DNA of 64,000 nucleotides. It comes from S010-25 sp964466455. GTDB taxonomy: Bacteria; Pseudomonadota; Gammaproteobacteria; SZUA-229. The stretch spans positions 19,931-83,930 of the forward strand of contig CAYXNL010000001.1 of the NCBI GenBank assembly GCA_964466455.1, read 5' to 3'. A model generated the notes under the pieces. It did no database searches, was not told the origin of the DNA, and saw nothing but the letters and a program-made list of their open reading frames with translations. Position numbers and translations under genes: made by a program. The first letter of the stretch is position 1. The number at the start of each line of letters is the position of its first letter. Below are positions 51,622-60,358 of this stretch, in pieces.

Positions 51622-52200
51622 TTAGTCCTTTACATGAGCACGGCGAATACGTGCACGTAGTAGTCGTTTACGTTGTATCAGATTTACCCCGAGTAGTGCT
51701 GCAATAATTATTGCAATAGTAATACCCAGTGGACCGATAACAGCAGGTTTGCCGATGCGTAGCGGGAAGTCAACCACGTAAGGTGCGCCGTTAGCTTCAA
51801 AATTTGCACTGATGATATAGTTACCTTTTTTCAGGAATTCAAAGTTCTGCCTGAAGACGTTATCGACCGGTGGTTGTATGCCCAGTGTTTCTTCATTACT
51901 GTGGAACCAGCTATCATCACGCACTTTAAACGTAATTTTACCGTGGAACGGTTGATTGTTATCAATGCGTTTTGCATACAGATTAATTCTCCCCGGCTGA
52001 TTAGGTCGTGGAAAAGCCGGGAAAACCATATAAGTTACATAGTAATTACCAATTTGAGTTTCCACCTGCATACTCGGTGGTGTATTGGAATCTTCATTTA
52101 GGCTGTAGGCAGGGCGACCCAGTACATGATGTGCCTGCACCAGTTGTGGTGGTAGCAGAAATAACAGTGTTAGCAAAAAACGGATGACCGGTTGTTTCAT
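51622..52200 (-). CDS. FixH/YtkA-like membrane-anchored protein
   Basis: A 192-aa protein with a signal peptide (about residues 1-23, VQA), a beta-sandwich periplasmic domain (QIGNYYVTYMVFPAFPRPNQPGRINLYAKRI, NFEFLKKGNYIISANFEANGAPYVVDFPLRIG), and a C-terminal membrane helix followed by an Arg-rich tail. The fold resembles FixH/YtkA, seen with cytochrome oxidase and copper genes. It starts 3 bp after the NapG-like gene. This combination in a nitrate reductase cluster is unusual to me. Confidence 0.6.
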   Translation of the reverse strand: MKQPVIRFLLTLLFLLPPQLVQAHHVLGRPAYSLNEDSNTPPSMQVETQIGNYYVTYMVFPAFPRPNQPGRINLYAKRIDNNQPFHGKITFKVRDDSWFHSNEETLGIQPPVDNVFRQNFEFLKKGNYIISANFEANGAPYVVDFPLRIGKPAVIGPLGITIAIIIAALLGVNLIQRKRLLRARIRRAHVKD

Positions 52201-52202
52201 GG

Positions 52203-52817
52203 TTAAATTTTTCGTGGCGTGACGGTTCCCTGTGAGTGTTTAACGATGCGTATGGGCAGGCTGGGGTGAGGACAGATTTCAACACATAAACCACAGCCGA
52301 CACAAGCCTTGTGTACTACCGGGCGGTACTGGTCCCACATTTTAAAATTAATGGCTTCCTCCCCGATGGGGCAGACGCTGACGCAGGCACCACAAATACC
52401 ACGATCCACCCACGGGTAGCAGGCCATACGATCAATCTGGGCAACCCCCATCTCAATTTTTTCACGCGGGGTAACCGACAGTGCATTGGTTGGACATACT
52501 TCCATGCATTTGCCACACAGGGTACAGGCTTTTTTTTCGGGATTAATGTAGGGGACATTAACCCGCTTGCCACCTTCTCGTGAATGGAAGCGGATGCAAT
52601 GGGGAGGGCATACTTCGCTGCATAAGCCACAACCGATACAGGCGCTGGTAAAATCATCAACATTCGCCAGTGCCCCCGGCAGAGGGATTTCTCTACGCCC
52701 CCTGGTTGCTGCTTCCACAGTCGGGGCCAGTAACCTTGTCAGACCATAGGGCAGGCTGGCTACAGCCAGTACACCACTCACAAAAACGGTCTGTTGTATA
52801 AAGCTACGCCGGTTCAT
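52203..52817 (-). CDS. NapG-like periplasmic ferredoxin
   Basis: A 204-aa protein with a twin-arginine start (MNRRSFIQQTVFVSG) and four 4Fe-4S clusters: CIGCGLCSEVCPPHCIRF, CTLCGKCMEVCPTNAL, CGACVSVCPIGEEAI and CVGCGLCVEICPHPSLPI. This is the NapG pattern: a periplasmic electron carrier that works with NapH. It overlaps the NapH-like gene by 4 bp. A second NapG-like gene (53842-54441) is in the same operon. Confidence 0.85.
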   Translation of the reverse strand: MNRRSFIQQTVFVSGVLAVASLPYGLTRLLAPTVEAATRGRREIPLPGALANVDDFTSACIGCGLCSEVCPPHCIRFHSREGGKRVNVPYINPEKKACTLCGKCMEVCPTNALSVTPREKIEMGVAQIDRMACYPWVDRGICGACVSVCPIGEEAINFKMWDQYRPVVHKACVGCGLCVEICPHPSLPIRIVKHSQGTVTPRKI

Positions 52818-53824
52818 TTATCAGCTTCCTGTGATGGAGGTTGGGGCTTATCGTGGAGACGTTTATACTTACGACCAAGATGACCCGGACCCTGATCCGG
52901 CTGATCGTTTACCCTGATGGCAAAGGTTAATGCATCCGTCGGGCAGATAGCAATGCAGGCAGTACAGTTATTGCATTCCTGGCCAAAATCATCGTGTAAT
53001 GGATCCAGGCCAAATTCACATACTGCATTGCACATGGCGCAGTCATTGCAGTCTTTGACCAGACGCTGAATACGAAATAAGCGGAAATGACCGAGTAGCG
53101 AATACAATGCGCCACCCGGACACAGGTAACGACAGAAACCACGGCGGGCAACAAGAATATCGAATAGCAGGGTGATAACAAAAAAGATACTGCCTGCGCC
53201 AAATCCACCCAGTGCAATACCATAATATAATTCACGTCCTACAATGGCTGGTGGGTAGATTGCGGCAATAACAACCGAACCGGTGACTGCCGATATTATC
53301 AGACCGGTAAACAGAATCAGGTATTTTAAGCGACGGTCAAAATGGCGGTTGCCGATGGGCAGACCGGCGCGATGTACCCAGGCTGCCAGATTGGTATTGA
53401 GTTCATAAAGAAAAGTAGCCGGGCAAATCCAGCCGCAGAAAAAGCGACCAAAAATAAAGCTGAGGAAAACGGGGATTAATGCAGTGAGCGCAAATGGCCA
53501 GTAAACCGACAGGCTGGCTGCCATCTGGCTGACCACGGCCAGCGGGTCACTGAGCTGCAGGCCAAAAAAGGTTCCCGACCAGGTTGTTCCCTTGATAATA
53601 TCCAGATCATGAGCGGGGTTTTTGGTAAATGGGGATGTCAGGGCAGACATGACATCATAAATATCCTTTTCACTACGGCTTAGTAAATCGTAACCATGTG
53701 CGGCGACATAGCTTTGATACATATGTAAAAAAGGTAATGCAATTAGCATACTGAATACCAGAATAAGGGATATCCAGCGTAATTTATTAAGCTGACGGTA
53801 CAGAGGAATAAATTTTTTATTCAC
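52814..53824 (-). CDS. NapH-like quinol oxidase subunit
   Basis: A 336-aa membrane protein with four or five hydrophobic segments, two C-x-x-x-C-P motifs (FCGWICPATFLYEL, FCRYLCPGGALYSLLG) and two ferredoxin clusters (CNDCAMCNAVCEFGLDPL, CNNCTACIAICPTDAL), as in NapH. NapGH transfer electrons from ubiquinol or menaquinol to NapB or NapC-type partners. It overlaps the upstream end of the NapG-like gene at 52817. Confidence 0.85.
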   Translation of the reverse strand: MNKKFIPLYRQLNKLRWISLILVFSMLIALPFLHMYQSYVAAHGYDLLSRSEKDIYDVMSALTSPFTKNPAHDLDIIKGTTWSGTFFGLQLSDPLAVVSQMAASLSVYWPFALTALIPVFLSFIFGRFFCGWICPATFLYELNTNLAAWVHRAGLPIGNRHFDRRLKYLILFTGLIISAVTGSVVIAAIYPPAIVGRELYYGIALGGFGAGSIFFVITLLFDILVARRGFCRYLCPGGALYSLLGHFRLFRIQRLVKDCNDCAMCNAVCEFGLDPLHDDFGQECNNCTACIAICPTDALTFAIRVNDQPDQGPGHLGRKYKRLHDKPQPPSQEADK

Positions 53825-53841
53825 AATTTTAGTCCTGTATT

Positions 53842-54441
53842 TTAAGCTGTTTCCGGTGTTGCGCCGCGCCTGCTGTAATTGGGAATGATCCGTATTGCCT
53901 GTGGCATCTGGATGCAGGAACGTTCACATAAACCACAACCAACACATTTATCCAGTACATAGGGTTGCTCCATCCAGCCAACCCGAATGGCAACATCGGC
54001 CAGTGGACAGGCACGGTAACAGACACCACAACTCTGACCCTGCCAGGAGAGGCATAGACTATGATCGACCACTGCGTGTCCCATATGTACTTTATCCAGT
54101 ATGGGCTGCATGAGTTCGGGTATTTTGGTAATGGCATCTGTAGGACAAATATCGCCACATTTCATACAGAGGATACAGGCCTGTTCACGTGGGATAATAT
54201 AAGGCGTGTCGAGAGAAGTCGCGCCATTTTCCACACCAAAATAATGGATACAACGATTCGGACAAACTTCTCCACATTGGCCGCAATGGATGCAGCGAGC
54301 CACAAAGTCTTCTTCTGCCAGTGCACCCGGTGGGCGTAGGTAACGTTGTGACTGACGCTGCTCGGTCAGTGCCTGTACAGGACTGACTGCCAGTGCCGAG
54401 GCACCGGCAATCAGGTTCTGGAGAAAATGCCGACGTTTCAC
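53842..54441 (-). CDS. NapG-like periplasmic ferredoxin
   Basis: A 199-aa protein with a twin-arginine start (MKRRHFLQNLIAGASAL) and four 4Fe-4S motifs: CIHCGQCGEVCPNRCIHY, CILCMKCGDICPTDAI, CGVCYRACPLADVAI and CVGCGLCERSCIQMPQAI. It lies between the NapA-like and NapH-like genes. Similar to the protein encoded at 52203-52817, indicating duplication in the cluster. Confidence 0.85.
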   Translation of the reverse strand: MKRRHFLQNLIAGASALAVSPVQALTEQRQSQRYLRPPGALAEEDFVARCIHCGQCGEVCPNRCIHYFGVENGATSLDTPYIIPREQACILCMKCGDICPTDAITKIPELMQPILDKVHMGHAVVDHSLCLSWQGQSCGVCYRACPLADVAIRVGWMEQPYVLDKCVGCGLCERSCIQMPQAIRIIPNYSRRGATPETA

Positions 54442-54465
54442 GTTTTTATCCCGGCTATTATCCTG

Positions 54466-57159
54466 TTACACTTTCTCGATACGGCAGGCTGATTTCTTAA
54501 AATCGGCCTGTCCCGAGACAGGATCAAAACAACGACTGGTTACCGCATTCGCCAGCCATTTATTTTTCTTCGGATCGGCACTGTCTGCTACCGAGAGATT
54601 CCAGGGGCTGAAGAAATAACCGCGAGGAACACTGTTACGTGCTGGTTTCACCAAACTGTGGGTACCAACCTGGGCGAATGCTTCCATATGGCCGCGACGG
54701 GTGACCAGTCGAACTTTATCGCCATCTTTAATACCTAGCTCCTTAGCATCATCCGGGTCCATTTCCACATACATTTCCGGTACCAGACGACGGGTTGTCG
54801 GGCTGCGCAAAGATTTAGCGGTATGGAAATGTTCATATACTACGCCCAGTCCCAGCCAGTAGGGATATTTATCTTTCGGTATTTTATCCCAGCGTTTACC
54901 CCGGTATTCATCATCAGGTAAATCCGGCGTCAGTGCCTTATTACGTGCTTCGACCAGCAAAGGCAGGTTGTCGATGGCAAATTTTCCTGGTTTGCTACTG
55001 ATTTCCATCAGCCTGGCGGTAACCTCCTTGCGGTCGCTATAATCCTGTTGGCAAAGGAACATGTGGGCACGTCCATCTTTAGTGCGGAAATCACCATAAG
55101 GGCGGTTCTTCCAGTTACCTTCCTGCCCCATATAACGGCGTTTGGTACCACCCGCTTTGGCAATTGCATAGGTTGGCGCTGGCCACTGGATACCACGTAA
55201 ATTAGCCAGTTGCTGATAAGGGCTGATTTTATCGCGTTTTTCTACATCCAGAATACCGTTGAGGTTTGTGTCACTGCCAACGGAAGCACGGCAGATATCC
55301 CGAAAAACTTCTTCCGCATTATAAAAGCCTTTTTCGTCTTTGGAATAGGGCACGATTTTGCTTCCATCCATCCCCAGTAAATCAGCTACTTCCTTAATTT
55401 TATCCATGACCATATCCATATCCGGACGACAGCCTTCCGGTGGCTCGGCTGCTTTCTGCACAATATTAAAGCGTCTTTCTGAACTGATATAGGTACCATT
55501 GACCTCACCCCAGGTGGCAGCCGGGAAGATAACATCCGCATACAGATTATTCGGTGCATGACGGTATATTTCCTGCACAATAGTAAACATTTTACCCAGT
55601 GCCGGTCGTGATAGACCCCAGGAATCAGGCAGGTCAATATGGGTAGCGTAGACCAGAAACATGGCTTTTACCTCACCTTTGAGTGCGCGTTCCATCATGC
55701 CCACTGCCATACCAGGATTTTTTGCGTGCATAGCCATATCGAGATTTTTCTGCGGGATACGCCACATTTTTGCCATATGCTTGCGTTGTTTGTCGCTTTT
55801 TAAACCAATATTAAACGGTAGACGACCGGTGAGGCCACCGGTAAAACGTTCGCCCATAGCATTAGGCTGACCAGTCATGGAGAAAGGTCCGCAGCCAGGT
55901 TTGGCGACATTACCGGTTAAGTTTAATAGATTGATAATAGAGATTACATTGTTTTGGCCATGAATATGCTGGTTGTAGCCAATTCCCCACATAATAATAA
56001 CGCCACCATGATTGCCTTTACCTTCCTTGACGCGGGTAATACGTTTGCGGGTTGCATCGGCAAACATACCGGCAACACGGCGGATAAGGGCAGGAGAAAC
56101 ATCATAGTCTGGCCCACCCATACGATTTTGTACCTGTTCCGGGCTGTAGTCTTTTAATACACCATCGGTATATTTTTTCCAGCCATCGGTGTGGGCCTTC
56201 ATGTATTTCCAGTCAATGACATCCGGGTGTTCCTTCAATAATACATGGGCGATGGCATTAAGGAAGCTGATATCACCATTGAGCAGGGAAACGTGAACGG
56301 AATTATCCGGATTAATGTCTGCATAGCCTTTTGCGGTACCGGTGCGACGTGGATCGACCACAACAGTCGGTATGTTAGCTTTTCTCTTATAATCAGCGAT
56401 ACGCCAGAAAATAATCGGATGTGACTCACGCGCATTGTGACCGAAGTGCATCAGCATGTCGCACATTTCGAGGTCTTCATAGGACAGTGGCGGGGTGTCG
56501 GAGCCCAGCGTCTTGAAGTAACCGGTCACCGCCGAAGTCATGCACATACGGGCATTTGCCTCAATGGTGTTTGAGCTGAGGACACCCTTCATAAACAGGT
56601 TTTCCATGTACTGACCTTCCACCGTTAACTGGCCGGAACCATACAGGCCGATGGAATTGTTCCCGTCTGTTTTGACAAAGTGGGCAATTTTATGAGCCAC
56701 CATTTTCGATGCTTCTTCATAGGGAACCCGAACAAAATGTTCATCAGCAAAAGAGCCTTTGGTTTTGCTTATATAACTGAGATCGCCGTGATCGGGCCTG
56801 TTCCATTCGTTCCATACATCCTTGCGTACATAGCTGTCGCCCTGCAGGCGATCGACGTACATCGGTTCGGCAGCGGTTAGTCCTTTAATACATTGCAGAC
56901 CACGGTTAGTCGGGTGTTTCTTATCGGGTTGCATGGAAACAATTTTTCCGTTTTCAACCTGAATAACCGTGCCGCAGCCAACCCCGCAGTAAGGGCACTG
57001 TGCTAATGCAGTGGTACGTGAGGCAGAAGCAGTTTCAGTGGTGATGGCAGCTTCAAGCTCCGGATTATCAGCAACAAACAGACCTGCACCTGCTACTGAG
57101 CCTGTGATAAAGGCACTGCCTTTCATAAAATCACGTCGGTTTATTTTTACACGTTTCAT
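54466..57159 (-). CDS. NapA-like molybdopterin oxidoreductase (probable periplasmic nitrate reductase)
   Basis: An 897-aa protein (E. coli NapA is 828) with a Tat signal (NRRDFMKGSAF). The N-terminal 4Fe-4S cluster is CPYCGVGCG plus a distal Cys (residues 55, 58, 62, 90); the probable Mo ligand is Cys206 in NARMCMTSAVTGY. NARESHPIIFWRI parallels the AEMHPI segment of NapA. These place it in the NapA/NasA branch of the DMSO reductase superfamily. It is expected to reduce nitrate, but the sequence differs enough that another oxyanion cannot be excluded. No NapD chaperone, NapB or NapC is encoded nearby; a diheme cytochrome c precedes it. Confidence 0.8.
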   Translation of the reverse strand: MKRVKINRRDFMKGSAFITGSVAGAGLFVADNPELEAAITTETASASRTTALAQCPYCGVGCGTVIQVENGKIVSMQPDKKHPTNRGLQCIKGLTAAEPMYVDRLQGDSYVRKDVWNEWNRPDHGDLSYISKTKGSFADEHFVRVPYEEASKMVAHKIAHFVKTDGNNSIGLYGSGQLTVEGQYMENLFMKGVLSSNTIEANARMCMTSAVTGYFKTLGSDTPPLSYEDLEMCDMLMHFGHNARESHPIIFWRIADYKRKANIPTVVVDPRRTGTAKGYADINPDNSVHVSLLNGDISFLNAIAHVLLKEHPDVIDWKYMKAHTDGWKKYTDGVLKDYSPEQVQNRMGGPDYDVSPALIRRVAGMFADATRKRITRVKEGKGNHGGVIIMWGIGYNQHIHGQNNVISIINLLNLTGNVAKPGCGPFSMTGQPNAMGERFTGGLTGRLPFNIGLKSDKQRKHMAKMWRIPQKNLDMAMHAKNPGMAVGMMERALKGEVKAMFLVYATHIDLPDSWGLSRPALGKMFTIVQEIYRHAPNNLYADVIFPAATWGEVNGTYISSERRFNIVQKAAEPPEGCRPDMDMVMDKIKEVADLLGMDGSKIVPYSKDEKGFYNAEEVFRDICRASVGSDTNLNGILDVEKRDKISPYQQLANLRGIQWPAPTYAIAKAGGTKRRYMGQEGNWKNRPYGDFRTKDGRAHMFLCQQDYSDRKEVTARLMEISSKPGKFAIDNLPLLVEARNKALTPDLPDDEYRGKRWDKIPKDKYPYWLGLGVVYEHFHTAKSLRSPTTRRLVPEMYVEMDPDDAKELGIKDGDKVRLVTRRGHMEAFAQVGTHSLVKPARNSVPRGYFFSPWNLSVADSADPKKNKWLANAVTSRCFDPVSGQADFKKSACRIEKV

Positions 57160-57216
57160 TGGATGTGTCCTCTTTCTGGGTCCTGTTTGTTCTGAGTCCT
57201 GTTGGGTCTCGTTACT

Positions 57217-57879
57217 TTAATTTTTTTCTGGCAGGGTTCGCATATAGGCAATGATATTATTGATCATTTCCGGGCTTAGATGGGCCAGTCCGGCAGCACT
57301 GCTAAAGCCGTGCATACCGGTATTAGAGCGACCGTGTTTAATAGTTTCGCGGATAAAACCGTCAGTGACTTTATCCTGAAATCCGGCTTTACCAATCGCG
57401 GTACCCGAACCCCCGGCAGCGTAACCAACACCGTTTGTACCATGGCAACCTGCGCAGACATCGTTAAACCATTGTTCTCCCAGGCGCGCATCGCCGTGGC
57501 TTTTCGGTTCTGCATTAACGGCGGATGAGTGGTTGGGTAATTTGGAAAAAGAACGTAGATACGCAATAATTTCCTCGATATTCTTTTTACCCAGATGTGA
57601 CCAGGGTGGCATGCCTGTTCCAGGTCGCCCGTCACTGATGGTACTTTCAAAGAATTTATTGGAAGCAATCCCTAGTAGTTCCGGATTAGTCAACGATGGT
57701 GCGAAGCCTTCTTTACCAACACCATTGGCCTGATGGCAGACGGAGCAGTTCTGGTTATATAGCTGCTCACCTTTTTTTATCGTGGCTTTACTGGCAGCAA
57801 ACGTTGTTGTGCTTGTTGACGCAAGTAATAGCCCTGTTAGCATCATGGCTAACCCTGTGAGGGCGGGTCTCATCGACAT
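57217..57879 (-). CDS. Diheme c-type cytochrome
   Basis: A 220-aa periplasmic protein with a signal peptide (about residues 1-28) and two class I heme sites: CSVCHQANGVGKEGFAP (first) and CAGCHGTNGVGYAAGGSG (second), with distal Met in GTGMPPWSHLG and NTGMHGFS. It resembles cytochrome c4-like or c-type partners of reductases. It is the first gene of the nitrate reductase-like operon, 57 bp before the NapA-like gene, and so may replace NapB as electron donor. AGGGG precedes the ATG. Confidence 0.85.
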   Translation of the reverse strand: MSMRPALTGLAMMLTGLLLASTSTTTFAASKATIKKGEQLYNQNCSVCHQANGVGKEGFAPSLTNPELLGIASNKFFESTISDGRPGTGMPPWSHLGKKNIEEIIAYLRSFSKLPNHSSAVNAEPKSHGDARLGEQWFNDVCAGCHGTNGVGYAAGGSGTAIGKAGFQDKVTDGFIRETIKHGRSNTGMHGFSSAAGLAHLSPEMINNIIAYMRTLPEKN

Positions 57880-57939
57880 ATCAATTCCCCTGTTGGTAAT
57901 ATGGTATGAATATCGTATGGATATTATGAATAAGCCGCC

Positions 57940-57953
57940 TTGATATAAATCAA
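57940..57953 (-). promoter_or_regulatory. Perfect FNR box upstream of the cytochrome/napA-like operon
   Basis: TTGATATAAATCAA is a full match to TTGATNNNNATCAA. A TACGAT hexamer on the minus strand (57912-57917) is centred 32 bp away, the spacing of a class II FNR promoter, and the cytochrome ATG is about 60 bp downstream. It implies anaerobic activation by FNR/ANR (or a DNR-type paralogue) of the whole operon. Confidence 0.75.
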
Positions 57954-58197
57954 GAATATCTATATGTGTTTCAGCGTTATGATTAATCAGGCGGTTCCAG
58001 CAATGGCACTAATACCCATACGCTGAAACAGCCGATTATTGTTTTGTGTGTCGTTATCCATTCAGGGATTTGTTAGAATACCTGCATTCTCACTGGCATA
58101 TACCGGGGTGCTAAGTACGGAAGCTGATAAGGCAGTAACATTTAGTGCTACCGCCATAGCTAGTGTTACTATCAATTTTTTTTATTGTTCTCTCCAC
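57954..58197. other. Non-coding region with gene debris
   Basis: Between the FNR box and the response-regulator fragment I see no intact gene. A minus-strand signal-peptide-like ORF (58062-58175) and a following 24-codon ORF (57987-58061) are probably remains of a lost gene. Confidence 0.4.
58062..58175 (-). pseudogene. Signal-peptide-like remnant
   Basis: A 37-codon frame from a TTG reads LIVTLAMAVALNVTALSASV then LSTPVYASENAGILTNP and a TGA stop. The hydrophobic core and AxA-like YAS site look like a genuine signal peptide, but the preceding AAAAAAA run is out of frame with any ATG and the mature part is only 8 residues. It may be the 5' stub of an exported protein gene. Confidence 0.3.
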
Positions 58198-58362
58198 ATG
58201 AGTTCAATAATATTAATAAAAGCTACCCGCCAGGGAATAGTGGACGATAATACTATTAATACACATATTTTCCATACCCGTAAAAAATTCAAACAGTGTG
58301 ATACTGACCTTCAATGTATAAAAACCAGTTACGGACCTGGTTATCAGTGGTTATGTAAATGA
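58198..58362 (+). pseudogene. 3' fragment of an OmpR-type response regulator
   Basis: The frame ends RQGIVDDNTINTHIFHTRKK then FKQCDTDLQCIKTSYGPGYQWLCK, which is the C-terminal part of a winged-helix DNA-binding domain (IKTSYGPGYQW is the hallmark hairpin). No receiver domain with its Asp is found upstream. The stop overlaps the kinase start (ATGA), as in an intact regulator-kinase operon. The gene therefore seems to have lost about 550 bp from its 5' end. Confidence 0.7.
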
Positions 58363-60329
58363 AACTCGGAACGCGCATTGTTATTTTTAGTTCTTTATTT
58401 TTATTGTTACTACCTGTATCCGGCGTATATTTTGTTAATAAGGTCGAACAGGCATTGCTCCAGGGACAGGAAGAAGCCGAGTCGATGACTGCCGCTGCGA
58501 TTGCACTGGTGTTAAAAGGATATACCGGTCTGTTTAATGTCAATAAAAATGCTATTTATGTTTATCCAGCCGTGTACCCTATTACTATAGATGGCTATGA
58601 TGAAGACTGGTATCCATTACAGCATGACTTTACCAGTTATGGAAATGGCAAGTTTTCATTGTTAATGGTAAGTTCAAAACAGTATCTATATGCTTATGTA
58701 AAAGTTAACGATAAAAATATCGTCTATCGTGACCCACGCAATATACCACTGGATACCAGCGACCATATACGTATTGAATATATAGGGCGAGATGATAAAC
58801 ATCATCGGCTGGTCATTGTAACGGAAGGGCAGGGTACGGTAAGTGCCTATGCAGTACATAAAGACTGGACCAGTACAATAAATGATCAGTCGATAAATGA
58901 GATTTATGGTGTCTGGCGTGAAACAACATACGGCTATGATCTGGAGCTGCGTCTGCCTGTCGCCTGGCTGGAAAAAAATCAACGCATGTCTCTGAGTGTT
59001 GTCGATGTATTTAGTAAGAATGAACGTTATCCTGACACGATTTTTTCTACCTATTCAGGTAAAGATAACAAGCTTAATCCCTTACTGTTTCAGTCCGGTG
59101 AAATTAGTCGGGTAATAAAAAACCTGGGCCAGTCAGATTCACGAATCTGTGTTGTTGATCGTTTTCGTCGTATCCGTGCGGTAATCGGTGGTCAGAAGTT
59201 GCATTCCTCATTCTGTCAGCATATAGAAAAAATTGATGCAAATCTCGTTGAATCGGTATTATCCGGAAAGAAGACACGACAGGTTTCTCATATTCCGGAA
59301 GGTAGATATATGCTGATTATTGCAGCAAAGCCAGTCATTGATGAAGGAAAAATTCTCGGTGCAATACTTGTTGGTAAAAACAGTCACCAGATACTCGCTG
59401 AACAGCGCAATACACTGGATGAAGTAATGCTGGTTGCTGTTTCTGTATTTTTTATTATTATTTTAAGTCTGCTTGTTTTTAGCTACTGGCTTACTTTCAG
59501 AATTAACCGGCTGAAAAAACAGACCGCAATGCTTATTGATGATAGTGGGCGCTTTATTAGTGAAATACCGTTTTCAGATATAAACAGTAAGGATGAGATT
59601 GGTGATCTATCACGTGCTTTTTCTGCTCTGCTGGATAAATTAAATCGTTATACCGGGTTTCTGGAAACGGTTCCTCGAATGTTACGCCATGAAATACTCA
59701 ACCCGGTTAATACCATTAGCATGTCGTTACAGGTGTTGAAAGATAAGAATAGTGAAAATGAAATAGCAGTGGCAGGTAGTGCAATACGGCAACTGGAACT
59801 AATCATTTCAAGTTTAACAGAAGCCATAAATATTGATGAGGCATTACACCAGGCAGAAATACGAATATTTGATATAGCGGCCTTATTAAAAGAGTATGTC
59901 GAAAATAGTCAGCAGAAACATAGTGACCGGCGGCTGGTTTTTCAGGGGCCTGAGTCGGGTGTTTTTATTGAGGGAAATGATATTTGGCTGGTTCAGTTGC
60001 TTGATAAGATAAAAGATAATGCGCTGGATTTTGCCTTGCCGGAAACAGATATTTTATTTCAACTTGACTTACATCAAATCAATCAGCTTGTTATTCGTAT
60101 AAAAAATGAAGGGAAGGAAATCGGACAGCAACAACTGGATGGTTTATTTCAGGGGATGGCTTCACAGCGTGAGGGAAAAACTGAAATACCGCATCTGGGT
60201 ATTGGTCTGTATGTTGCGCACCATATTGCAAGGTTTCACCATGGTTGCCTGCATATAACTAATCGTAAGGATAAACAGGGCGTAGAAGTTGTCTTACTAT
60301 TGCCAATAGTCATTCAACATGACGGATAA
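58359..60329 (+). CDS. Sensor histidine kinase (dedicated-sortase-system type)
   Basis: A 656-aa membrane kinase: N-terminal membrane segment (about residues 8-26), large periplasmic part with a CBM9-like sandwich (VYPITIDGYDEDWYPLQHDF), second membrane helix (about 369-390), HAMP-like linker, phosphoacceptor His444 in RMLRHEILNPVNTISMSL, N box DKIKDNALDFA (about 548) and G box HLGIGLYVAHHIA. The layout resembles the histidine kinase of the proteobacterial dedicated sortase system, a recollection of family architecture. Its response regulator is only a fragment and no sortase is present, so it may be non-functional or signal to another regulator. Confidence 0.75.
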   Translation: MKLGTRIVIFSSLFLLLLPVSGVYFVNKVEQALLQGQEEAESMTAAAIALVLKGYTGLFNVNKNAIYVYPAVYPITIDGYDEDWYPLQHDFTSYGNGKFSLLMVSSKQYLYAYVKVNDKNIVYRDPRNIPLDTSDHIRIEYIGRDDKHHRLVIVTEGQGTVSAYAVHKDWTSTINDQSINEIYGVWRETTYGYDLELRLPVAWLEKNQRMSLSVVDVFSKNERYPDTIFSTYSGKDNKLNPLLFQSGEISRVIKNLGQSDSRICVVDRFRRIRAVIGGQKLHSSFCQHIEKIDANLVESVLSGKKTRQVSHIPEGRYMLIIAAKPVIDEGKILGAILVGKNSHQILAEQRNTLDEVMLVAVSVFFIIILSLLVFSYWLTFRINRLKKQTAMLIDDSGRFISEIPFSDINSKDEIGDLSRAFSALLDKLNRYTGFLETVPRMLRHEILNPVNTISMSLQVLKDKNSENEIAVAGSAIRQLELIISSLTEAINIDEALHQAEIRIFDIAALLKEYVENSQQKHSDRRLVFQGPESGVFIEGNDIWLVQLLDKIKDNALDFALPETDILFQLDLHQINQLVIRIKNEGKEIGQQQLDGLFQGMASQREGKTEIPHLGIGLYVAHHIARFHHGCLHITNRKDKQGVEVVLLLPIVIQHDG

Positions 60330-60358
60330 ATTACTACCAATAAGAGAGAATTAAGATT

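Noticed and set aside
57987..58175. Selenocysteine TGA joining the two minus-strand ORFs
   Set aside because: No SECIS-like hairpin is evident after the TGA and the product would be a short unsupported peptide; gene debris is simpler.
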